DNA of 64,000 bases from Spinacia oleracea. Taxonomy: Eukaryota > Streptophyta > Magnoliopsida > Caryophyllales > Amaranthaceae. A program made the position numbers and the translations under genes. The notes under the pieces were generated by a model that was not told where the DNA came from, did no database searches, and saw only the letters and a list, made by a program, of their open reading frames with translations. The stretch is from positions 25,287,449 through 25,351,448 of the forward strand of contig NC_079491.1 in the NCBI RefSeq assembly GCF_020520425.1, written 5' to 3'. Below are positions 47,456-58,700 of the stretch, piece after piece (the first letter of the stretch is position 1; each line of letters begins with the position of its first letter).

Positions 47456-47600
47456 TATTGTATTAAATTGAATTAAACTGAACTTAACTGAACTGAATGC
47501 TCCTGAACTGAACTGAACTGAATTCTCCTAAACTGAACTGAATTCTCCTGAACTGAACTAAACTAAACTATGAAATAAGTCCTGAAACTGAAATTAAGCA
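47456..47600. repeat. TGAAC-repeat fragment
   Basis: CTGAACTGAACTGAATTCTCC-type words, related to the TGAAC element at 31681-32426 but without its ends. Confidence 0.7.
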
Positions 47601-48038
47601 AATAAAAGGAGGACCTTAGTTTTAAGTGACACAAAATGTAGAATCAATAATGTTCATGATATATGACCAAAGGCGGACGTTCAAAGGATTCTCACAATTA
47701 ACACACAAACAAAAAACAAAACAAACAAAGGGAAAGGAACAAAGGGCATTGACATCAAGATATTGTTAAGGTTATGTCACGAATTAACTCCTTAACATTA
47801 TATTTTCTCTCACAAATTCAAGGTGTCATTATACAACATTTACCCAAAAGTAAGTTATTAGAAGAGACGAAAATGGTTTAATTATCTTAAATTTAGACTT
47901 TGATAACTACAACAATCAATTACTATATAAAATGGCTCAAAGAAAAAAAATCTGTTAAAGTTTCTTGTGTATTACTACTAAGGAACGAATATTTATATAT
48001 CCTTTTACTAAAACAAAAAAGAGAAAAATTAAAAATAA
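47601..48038. other. 3' flank of the ketoacyl-CoA synthase gene
   Basis: AT-rich; presumably includes the 3' UTR on the minus strand. No other feature seen. Confidence 0.5.
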
Positions 48039-50760
48039 TTAGGACATATTAAGAGGGGTGAATCTTGGAACATGAACAGGGAATTTATGAATCTCATCAA
48101 TCCAAGGACTCTGCTCCTTAGCTGGGTTAATGGTCCTCAATGCTTGCCAAACCGCACTATTACACTTAAATCCTGACCCAAATGCAATTTGCCAAGTCCT
48201 ATGACCTCTTTTGATCCTCCCTTTGGCTTCGGCGTAAGCCAATTCATACCACAATGAGCTACTAGATGTGTTACCGAACCTATAAAGAGTCATCCTAGAC
48301 GGCTCCATATGCCATGGCGATAACTCTAGATTCTTCTCTAACTCATCTAACACCGCTCTTCCACCAGCATGAATGCAAAAATGCTCAACGGCCAACTTGA
48401 AATCAGGAATGTATGGCTTGATTTTCATTTTGAATGCTTTCCTCGCGACTAATGTAATAAAAAACAATAGTTGCTCGGACATTGGAAGAACTAATGGTCC
48501 TAGGGTTGTTATGTTTGCCTTTAGGGCTTCCCCGGCTACGGCCATTAGGTCTTTTGAGAGAGAGACACCCACTTTTTTGTTTTGGTCTTCCTTTTGGTAT
48601 ACACATGAGTAACTTTTGTCTTCTGCACCCTTATGGGTGCGGACCGTGTGAACTAGTTGGTACTTGGAACGACGACGGTCAGATGGTCGATTCGATAGTA
48701 GGATGGCAGCTCCTCCCATACGGAACAGGCAGTTTGATAACAACATTGATCGATCATTTCCCCAATACCAATTTTGTGTTATGTTTTCTGTGCTCACCAC
48801 CAATGCATAGGTATTGCTTTCTACCTACAATTGCATACATTTTAATTGTTATATTTACAAGATAAAGTTAAGCATCCTCAATGTTAATCACTTGACCAAA
48901 ACGTCATTAAATTAGAAGCATAATCTTATTCATCAACACATAATTACATAAATGTACGTCCAATAGAATTTAAGTTTATAATGTTTGTACTTGACCTAAC
49001 TGACCTACCCTGTATGCTTTTTGTCCTTGTATATTTAATTATCTGCATATTTTTATTGATCTTTCGAGATTTCCACATCAAGAGTTTAACAAGTTACTAC
49101 ACATGAATTTATATCAAATACTAGTGCCTATTTTTATGTCTATTCTCGAGAGTGAATTCAAGAGACCAAAATTGAGTAAGTCTTATATTTCTTTTGAACC
49201 ATGGTACGTATATAGTAATAATTTACAAAACCGATCACATCTCTGAATATTTTATTTCTACTTAACGCGTCTTTTATCTTTTTGGGTAGGCCAACCGCTA
49301 TTATGTGCATACAGGTTACGTCTTTAAGTTGAGTTGCTTTTACTTTTGACTTTTTGAGTTCGAATGCTTATTTGATTAATCTATCTCGTACATTTTTTCC
49401 CTTTTTTGGATATGTTCTCTTCGCTTTATTTTTCTTGTATAATCACATTGGATTAAACCGTACTTGACCATATGTTATACAGTACTAATTACAAAGTATT
49501 TTATAAAACTAGGGGCATTTTGGGAAAGAATAAAAACCAAGGGTGTAGTATTTAGTCCTCTTCCCCATATAGGGATATCCTAATAACTCAATAGGAAAGT
49601 GCCCAAATCTAGAATACCTTTTGATTCTCACCAACAAGATCAGGTATTCAATTATCATATCAATCATAAATGTCAACTCCTCAACGAAATTTCATTAATA
49701 TTTTCTTGACCTAATTAAACAACTTAATTAATAATAAGGCTTTGACAACTAAGTATGTTATAAAAAAGGAAATCATTTTACTTAACTCATATAGTGTCAT
49801 TAAGAAATCAAATTGAATAATTAATACATATCTGTAATTAATGTCAAATCATTTTGCCTAGTAACATTCTCCTTACATATAAATTACACAAGACAGTCTT
49901 ATGAAAGTGTGAATAGCGTCAAAATCTAAAAAGGCAGAGGAGAAGTGATTAAAAAAGTATACCTGCAAGAGCTCTTTGGCAAGATCAATGGAAATGAGAC
50001 CAGCACTGCAACCCATACCACCAAGATTGTAGCTCAAAACATTGCCTCTAAGCTTGTAATGGTTCACAATCATTGCGGACAAAGACGGTGTTGGGTTAAA
50101 CAAACTACAATTCACAACCAAAATTCCTATGTCCTTAGCCTTTACCCTAGTCTTAGCCAACAATTCATCTATGGCTCCAAACATGACTAACTCAGCCTCC
50201 TTTCGAGCCTCTGCCATACACGGGTTAGGCGGGACTTGGATCAACGCCTCAGGGAAGTACGTCTCTTGCCCTAAACCCGATCTTTCTAGAATCTTCTTTT
50301 GAAATTCTATGTTTTCTTGAGTGAAAGCCCCAACGTTAATCGTCCTATCCATGAAAATCTCTCTAGTGACTTTCCTAGATGGATCGGGCTTGTAGCAAGC
50401 GAAGTTAACCAAGTATACCTTCCTCGGCCGACTCGTGAAGTATAGTGTACCGAGAAATACCAACAAGGCCGTACACATAAATACAGTGACCAAGTTATAC
50501 TTGACGAGGTCTAGTGAAACTTGAACCAACCCTTGAAACGAATGTACTGAAACATGTACACTACTTATGACTGTAACACTCAAAGGGACTAACATTAGAT
50601 ATAAGAAATTTGAGATTACATAATGGTAACCTAGCTTTACGTACTTCAATCTAACTGATTGTTTGAAGTTTGGAAGCTTATTATCATTATTGTTGTTACC
50701 ACCACTCTTTTCACTGCTTATGCTATTGATTTCCGTGTTTTCGCTCATTTTTTGTGCCAT
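48039..50760 (-). CDS. KCS: 3-ketoacyl-CoA synthase, KCS2/KCS20-like (complete, 2 exons)
   Basis: Condensing enzyme of the ER fatty-acid elongase: joins malonyl-CoA to a long acyl-CoA, the first and chain-length-setting step in making very-long-chain fatty acids for wax, suberin and membranes. Exon 1 is 50760-49963 (266 codons) and exon 2 is 48824-48039 (261 codons and stop); both join at phase 0 across a 1138-bp GT/AG intron. The 527-residue length fits the family. Two N-terminal membrane helices lie at about 48-70 and 88-108. The FAE1/CUT1 domain follows, then the C-terminal ACP-synthase-like part. Catalytic residues are present: Cys251 in [10 protein letters not shown], His418 in FCIHAGG and Asn451 in [16 protein letters not shown]; their spacing (167 and 33) agrees with FAE1-type enzymes. 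The start at 50760 (MAQKMSEN) was chosen because upstream in-frame sequence lacks family similarity. Closest remembered relatives are Arabidopsis KCS2 and KCS20. Confidence 0.95.
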
Positions 50761-50825
50761 TATCTTTTGAAGGAAAGTGTTCCAATTTTTTTGGGATGAA
50801 GGGAAGGAGGGAAGAGGGAGAGGTG

Positions 50826-50833
50826 ATTTATAG
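50826..50833 (-). promoter_or_regulatory. candidate TATA box of the KCS gene
   Basis: CTATAAAT on the minus strand, about 65 bp upstream of the start codon, followed by a CT-rich leader (CACCTCTCCCTCTTCCC). A second AT-rich candidate (CTATATATC) lies about 25 bp further upstream. Either could serve; spacing to the ATG favours a short 5' UTR. Confidence 0.45.
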
Positions 50834-50883
50834 ATAAAGAGAAGAGGGGAGAAAGATATATAGGAAGATACAAAGTAGACCAA

Positions 50884-52486
50884 CGAACAAGAGAATGTAA
50901 AAGATGAGATGGATACAACTATACCAACTACCCCAACGAACTTTTAATTCAATGCGCGCCTTTTTATTTTTTTATTTTAAAAAAAATAATCTATGAAGTA
51001 TTTCTTTGTTTAATTATGAGATGGGAAAATTGCAACTACAATTTAATTAAATGGGTTGGCATTCAGCAGGGAAATGGCAGGTTTGATGCAATTAATATTT
51101 TTATCCAATTTTGCAGAATTTATGAGCCCAATTTCTTGACTGGTGAAGTCACAGAACACGTCTTTGTGAACCAATTTGTATACTCTTGTCTTCACCTTTT
51201 AACGTTATTGAATCCACACTAGACTTATATTGGAATCGCATATCATACGAATATTATTATGTACCCCGTACCCGGATGCACCTATTAATCAATGGACCTT
51301 CTCATATTTTTCTCTTTATATCTTCGGCACACAAGCATGTCATCTTGTTAATACGTTTTCGTGCACTTTGACCTTCAGCGGATTTATTATATTCCGTACA
51401 ACAGTTGCACCAGAAACAACTCGTTACACCTAGTGACACAACCTTATACTATTACACTTCCACAATCCATTTCAACAACACTCATACTTTATAGGTGAGA
51501 TTTTGGTGAGACGTCCTCCTAAAATAATCTGAGGATTATTTTGTATGAAATCCTGGAATTTAGAATTCATCTTATCGATTCTCTCTCTCTCTCTCCTTTT
51601 TTCTTTAGTCAGTTTGGTTGTACCTTGTTAGAGTTTGCGCCCGCCAAGCTCACTATTGTTTAAGGTAAGGAAAATGACCCTAAACCGACTTCAATACTCG
51701 AGATTTCATTAATCTCGATATTTAGGGTTTTATGTCTTGTGTACTCCGTACCAAACCCTTTTACGGGAAAAGGGTTTTCCTCTTTTGGTGGGACATATGA
51801 TTTTCTGGGTACAGGTTGGATGTATGCTGAGTTTATGACCATATGAGAAACTAGTTGGTAGTTGTCCAGTGTACTAAAAGAAGTAAGCAAGTAACCCTTT
51901 TTCCTCCAACTGTTACATCTTCTTGATGAACTAGTTATAAAGATGTTTACGTAAGATGTACCCCATACTATACGCAGAAGTTAATACATAATGTTAGGCT
52001 TGAAAATCACCTGTATTTTTTTTGGATAATTAAGCAAGCAACTATTTAAGGGTCATTGCTGGAAAGATTGTGAATTAATCACCAAAATATAGTCAAAATC
52101 ACTTTGACCCTAAAGTTTTAACTTGCTGGCTTGCTGCCAACGTGTGAAGAAAATTTAGGAAAGTGGGAAATACTTGAGTTTCATATATAATCATATTTTA
52201 ATAGTAACACATGACTTGTACTTGTTGTAATGTTTTAAATCGTAGACTAGCTATAAACAAGGGTGCACAATAGTATTCAGTATACACCAAAATACATAAA
52301 CTCACAGGTAAAAGAACATGTTATTGTAATAAAAGAACATTGAGATAATGTAATTTTTTTTTATTAATGCTTTTTTTTACATGATGTTATGTTTTTTTTT
52401 TTTTCACAAGCATTTATGTTCTTAGGGTCAGGGTGCGGACGTGCAGCGATAATGTTATGCTTATTTATCACTGTTCCCCTTTGTGC
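50884..52486. other. intergenic, no gene seen
   Basis: Upstream region of the KCS gene. It contains a short TC microsatellite (about 51580-51600) and otherwise unremarkable AT-rich DNA. Small open frames around 51016-51433 and 51660-51890 show no domains. Confidence 0.45.
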
Positions 52487-52503
52487 ACAAGCATAGTCCT
52501 GTT

Positions 52504-52694
52504 ACCAATTGAGGTTGGCATGAGTGGTTAAGGGCCTCTTGCTCCTTAACCAAGGTCTCGGGTTCGAGCCTTGGGAATGGAAAAAATCTCAACTGGGAGG
52601 GATGCTGCCCATCGAGGTACCCATGCAAACTCCCACGGGAGATTACCTCGCCGAAGGCGGTGGGAACTCCTCGTAGTAGAACCAAAAAAAAAAA
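52504..52694 (+). mobile_element. tRNA-derived SINE with 17-bp target duplication
   Basis: Starts ACCAATTGAGGTTGGCATGA, A-box-like GTGGTTAAGGG, B box GGTCTCGGGTTCGAGCC, then a tRNA-unrelated body (CATCGAGGTACCCATGCAAA) and a 3' poly-A tail. Flanked by the perfect duplication ACAAGCATAGTCCTGTT (52487-52503 and 52695-52711). The perfect duplication indicates a fairly recent insertion. It is the sense-strand twin of 46129-46323. Confidence 0.93.
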
Positions 52695-52711
52695 ACAAGC
52701 ATAGTCCTGTT

Positions 52712-55040
52712 TTTTTTGTCTCGTGTAGAGTTGTAGTGTTACTGTTAATGTCCAAAAACTGTGATCCTCAATTGCGAAATTTAGTGTTGCTCCGTGCAAT
52801 GAAGAATTGAAACATTAACCATTATATAAACTAATGAGCTGATTATGGAATTCATGGTTCAATATAGAGTATTCGGTATATCGACTGCCTATTTTGTCAA
52901 ATTTCAATTGTATTAAAGTTGTGAATTGGGCTTTTAGTATTGTTTGCATTTGACAGTAATGAAGTAAAAGGAAAATGATTTATAAAACTGTAAATTTCAT
53001 CCTCAGTTGAGCGTCTTTATAAGTACCTGTTTGCTGTAAAAGAGAGCAAAGATGTAAACTGAGTTGAATATCAACGCAAATACTTCAACCAACTGAGCCA
53101 GTGTAATGATTCAACTCGTAAAAGGGTCTTCCTATAATCATTGGTTTCCCTCTAAGATAACTTTAGTAACCTGAAATCCCATATGTTCCTGATGAAGCTT
53201 CTCTACCACTTGTGGTCTTCAAATATAGATTTTATGCATGAAGAGGAGAGAAGACCAAGCTCTAACCTTTATAAATCTGATATACATTTTGACATCTGGA
53301 ACTCCAATTTACAGGGGGAAAAAAGACACACAACTCTTTGATCCTTAGTTCCACACTAATATATGATCTTAATTAATCTCGGAACATTACAGAATCTTAA
53401 TGACATTGCCACACATAGAATACCAACTTAGAGACTAACACTCAGGAAAGTGACAGTAGCCAGGAAAAGTCCACTCAGATCCATGTAAATGGGGAATTTG
53501 TAGCTGGTCTTGACTCTTGACATTTCCATAGTACCCAACTTGTCACATCGGATGGTGATCGCCGACAGACAGGCCCAACACTAGCAATTTAGTGTATAAA
53601 GATTTAATATCTACAGTAAGAGTATAATCACAATACCTTCAGCCAAACAAGTCCCTACTACTTACCCAATCCACAGGTCAAGCTCAGAAAGTCAGAATGG
53701 AAGAAATACTTACAAATTTGACTACTGAGAAAAGTATGGACCATTTTGGCAGGTCCATAGAGAGAGGAAACACAACTTCATCAGACTAGAGACTTAAGAT
53801 TTGGATTAAATGAAGATGGGTATGGAAGATGTTTACGGTAGCCAGTACTATGTATTCGTGTCCGACATATGCATATGATACTGCTGTTGGGTGTAAATGG
53901 GAGTCCACTGTCCAGGCTTGATTGAACTACATTCTTAATCATAATGACAATTCACAAATCTCTCTCATAACAACCTCAGAGGCTATGGCCAATTTTCCTT
54001 ATACAATCAGGGAGGCTAATTTTTATTTTGCTCATTTGGAGCTCCAAATAAGGAAATGGGCAGAAAATGTATCAACCATGAGTTGAGAGCTACACAATGC
54101 ACTTTTGAAGCGATGAAAGATAGTCTTCAAATGTTCAACAAATCTGGATTTTGTGGTTATGGATTTACAAGTAGTACTAATGTATTGATTACATCAAAAA
54201 TAATATTAGTAAAAAAAAATCATTGAGAATTTAAAGAAGAAACAAACGCAGAAAAGTGGCATCAAAATTTTACAGCTGCAATTTAAATTCATTAGCATAG
54301 ATTAACAAACATGGTAATTATTTCTCAACACACTTCAACTTTTGACAAAATAAAACTGTAATAACCTCCTACTAACTATCTGGACATACAAGTAAGACAT
54401 TTTGTTTTCTTATTGTAAGGGATCCCAATTCCCTAGCGCGGATTATGCCTAGCAGTGCTCACCAAGTTGTCAACCTTCCACCCATGGGGAAAATACTAAT
54501 CCATACTAGGAATATTAGATCAAAAACTTCTCAAAATATATCTTTGTCGACTATTATGATTGTCGAGCATTTAGCTGCAAGCTTATCCATTAAATATAAC
54601 CATTGACATTCGAAATCTGAGAAAGTGTATGCAAGATTTAATTTGGTATCACTCCTAAAACAAAAGATGACCTATCCCAGTGAATCCGAAAAAACATTCA
54701 ATAATGGAATATCAGGTCCTCAAGTTTCTAAGCATGGCAAACCCTCACATATATTTGGTTTGGCGTACAACTAAAGAGCTAAAAATATCCCTTCACTAGA
54801 TCTCAGTCAACCCGTATATAAAAAGATAAACATCCCTAGTGTTTCTTTCTCAATATCTCAGATATGAGTATATACATTATAAGGAAAGTTACTCAAGATT
54901 ACTGCACGGAAGCACAATAGAAAATGAGCATCAGCTTAGAAATATAACTGCAGAAATTATCTTAAGAAAACTGAACAGGTTCAAATGGTGCTAGTAAGTA
55001 GTAACAATTTCATACCTCTCCCGCGTTCGGCTGTACATTT
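52712..55040. other. intergenic / possible 3' UTR of the downstream-strand gene
   Basis: No confident gene. The portion next to 55040 should be the 3' UTR of the small minus-strand gene. At 53440-53610 the minus strand has exon-like composition (CTTGTCACATCGG region), which might be an alternative 3' exon, but I cannot tie it to a frame. Confidence 0.35.
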
Positions 55041-55720
55041 TTAAGTCGTGGAAGTCCTAGATTTGTGTGTGTTGTCATTCTGAGAAGAATGTGATGAAGA
55101 TAACATTGCAGCATGATATGACGAAGATGCAAGCTGAGCCAAGGCTGGCACTGCACCACCTGGTGAATGAAAAATGAAGACCATGCAGAAAGTAGTGCAA
55201 TTAAAACTCCAATTGATAAGAAAACCCAAATTTCAAAAGAATGTACTAGCAAGGTAGCTACGGTCAAATAGTACAGAATACTGTCCCTCCTTCTACGACA
55301 CACCATTGATATTGAGTTTAAATATTACATGTAAAGAAATAAATAAAAGAAAGACCTGCTGCAAGTTTTCCAATACGACTTAATTTGTCTCTCAATCTTG
55401 AAATGCATAGTTATCCACATCTGAAAGCTTTCCCGGAAAGTGGCTGCCTAAGAAGCTTAGTACAGAAGTTGCTAATTCATACTCGATATCACAGCAAACA
55501 GAACTACTATTCATAATTCATCAATGCCAACAGGAACTGCAAATATAGAATCCTCAATTCTTAATGTTCATATCCATTAAAAAAAGAATAATCAATCAAT
55601 CATTCATAAGTCTAAAAACTTGTGTGATGATGCAGATCATGCAAATCATCCATTACCATGGACAGAAAATTGTCGAGAACACAGCAAAAAGGGCATCCAA
55701 CTGCAGATGATATCTGAGTG

Positions 55721-55756
<36 letters not shown>

Positions 55757-58700
55757 AAGAGAGAAAGAGCTAACCTGCCAATCCAGCACAAGCGGACGAG
55801 AAAACGATCACTGGCGGTGCCTGAAAATTTCCAAGTTTTCTGAAGTTAAGAATAAGAACAAGACCAAAGTCGAAAGGAAGCACCAACTGGAGATACTAAC
55901 AACTCAAGGATAAACACAAACACAGAAAACAACCAAAAACATAGCAAGGTTTAATATGTTAGGCCAAAACAGGAAAGAACCCAAAGCCATTAGAAAGAAT
56001 AACATAATTATTAATGGGCTGAACTGCTGAAAATACCAACAAGATTCAGAACAATGCAACTGTCACAGGACCTTCAATTCAACTAATTTGCACGTCAAAA
56101 TTCAACAACTTCCGACGTATATTTTTTTTTTATCAATTTGCAAAAAAGATTAGTATAGAAAAGGTCAGAGCTAAATTTTACAACAGATTACCAACAGGAA
56201 ACAGCTTCCCGCAATAGTTCATGATGTTCAACATAACAACAAAATCAGGTCAGAAACGATAGAAAGTTGTGAAGGGGATCAGCTGTGATCTTTTGACCGT
56301 TGCACGGGTTTTATGAAGACCACAAAATAAATTAGTTGCAAAAGGGAGCACATAGCCATGGTCAAGTAAGAAAAATCAAATGATGGCCTGAAATAAACAA
56401 ATAACACAATTCATTTGACACTTTCTAGTTACATTAAAGGTTTCTATTATATGAACAAGTAAACCAATGGTGATAGTAAACACTTTCCAGTTACGACTGC
56501 ACATTTTCTGTTGACCCTAAAGTTTTGATGATGACAAAGCAAACTCCTGACTATTGGTTAAGTTATGTTGCATAATAGGTTCCGAGATCCTTAGAGAGAT
56601 AATGCTAAGTTAGGGAGATCCTGAGTTGAATAAACTAAGCAAAGTGGAATATATGCAAGTCACTTGATCCATGTCAGACACTACGTTGAAGAATTAATCA
56701 TTTGGCAAGTTACAAAGGCGAGATCCTTAGGCGAGTTCCTAAGGCGAGATCTTCATATATTATGTGGATCCTCGATGTTCCAGAGAAGGAACAAATTGGG
56801 AAGACTTCGAGTGAAGCTTCTAAAGGTGCAACATGAAGACTACAACATATGAGTTTATGTTTAGGATTTATGTAAGTATTTAATATTGTTTATACATAAT
56901 TTGAAACGAAAGGAACCTAAGTATTTTGGTACGTTTTAAATTGAAATATATTAACTGTAATTATAAACGAGTTTTAAAATAGAAAATCTTTTTAATAAAT
57001 AAAATGAATTTAATTAATAAATGTAAACATAGGATTCTGTTTTCATTCTCCTTGTTTCTCAAGCAAAAGATTTTCCATGATCCTTCAAACTCTCCCACAT
57101 ATTTCTGTTTAAACGTGCAATTGGTGTTTTGATTTGGTCTCCCCTGTTTCTCTCCAACTATGCCCATGTTACTGAGCAGTAACAGTTAGTGGGTAGTTGA
57201 GGAGAACATGAGTATCCAACCTTAGGTAAAACTCCTCTATAAAAGGAGAAGAGTTTTTGCTTTTCAAAACACAACTAATTTCTACAAAATATATCTTAAA
57301 GGGCTTAAACGTTTTAAAAGAATCAGTTTGCAAAATAGAGTGTTCCTTGAGTTCCTTATTGCTATAAGTTTTATTATGTACTAGAGTTTATCTATCAAAT
57401 TGTATTTTGGGTTTAAGGGTTGAATGATCCTTGAGTGACTTAGAGTTAAGTCAAAGAGAAAAGGAGCGACTTAGAGTTAAGTCAAAGAGAAAAAGAGCGA
57501 CTTAGAGTTAAGTCAAAGAGAAAAGGAGCGACTTAGAGTTAAGTCAGAGAGAGAAAGAGTAGCACAGTAATCGAAGAGGATTGTTGTGGGGAACTCGTGT
57601 TCGAGAGGAACTCGAGTTAAAGAGTGTATTTGTAATAGAGTTATTGCATTAATACAAAAGAGTTGTGAGGTTCTTCTTGATTAGGATCAAGAAGGTTCCT
57701 CAGTTTTATATCTTTCTTCGCTCATTATTCTCAGTCTCTTTATTGTTTAAATTCCGCAAGAAACTTACCCAAGTTCCCAAGAAACAATTCACCCCCCCTC
57801 TTGTCAAGTGTTCCTACTGAACTATCAGTTGGTATCAGAGCAGGATCTCACAAAAATACAGGTTTAGAGAAAAAGTTCCTGGAAAGTATGAACGCTTACG
57901 AGAAACTCGAGAAAGGTTATTCCACTCAAAGACCTCCAATGTTCAATGGAAAATTCTACACCTACTGGAAGAACAGGATGGAGATCTATATCAAGGCAGA
58001 GAATTATCAAGTCTGGCGAGTCATAGAAGTCGGCGATTTCGAGGTAACAATGACCAATGCTCAAAATGAGGTAGTTCCTAAACCCATGTCTGAATTTACT
58101 AAGGAAGATTTTGAGAAATTTGAAATCAATGCAATGGCTGTTAAAATCTTGCATTGCGGCCTTGGACCTCACGAACATAACAGAGTTATGGGGTGCAAGA
58201 GCGCAAAGCAAATCTGGGATCTCCTTCAAATAACTCATGAAGGAACTAATGAGGTCAAACGTTCAAAAATTGATTTATTAATGTCTAAGTATGAACGTTT
58301 CGAAATGCAACCAAGAGAAACAATACAAGAAATGTTTACTCGTTTCACTAACATTACTAATGAGCTAGTTTCACTTGGAAGAATTATTCCCTCTGATGAA
58401 CAGGTTAGGAAGATCCTAAGGAGCATGCCACAAGATGCCACAAGATGTTTCAAACAGGTCACGGCACTGTTTGAAACAAAGGACTTCACCAAATTCAACA
58501 TTGAACAATTGGCGGGATCCTTGATGACTCACGAATTACATCTAGGAGCAGCTGTTCCTGAGAACCGAGGCCTTGCTCTCAAGGGTGAGGAACAGGAGGA
58601 CTCAGAACCTGATGAAGATGAGGTTGCTACGTTGGTCAGAAGAATAAAAAGATTTTACAGGAACTCTAAACCTGGAAATCTAAGAGGAAGGAACTCAGTG

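Noticed and set aside
48482-48865. 127-codon open frame antisense to the KCS exon 2
   Set aside because: Shadow of the conserved minus-strand coding exon.
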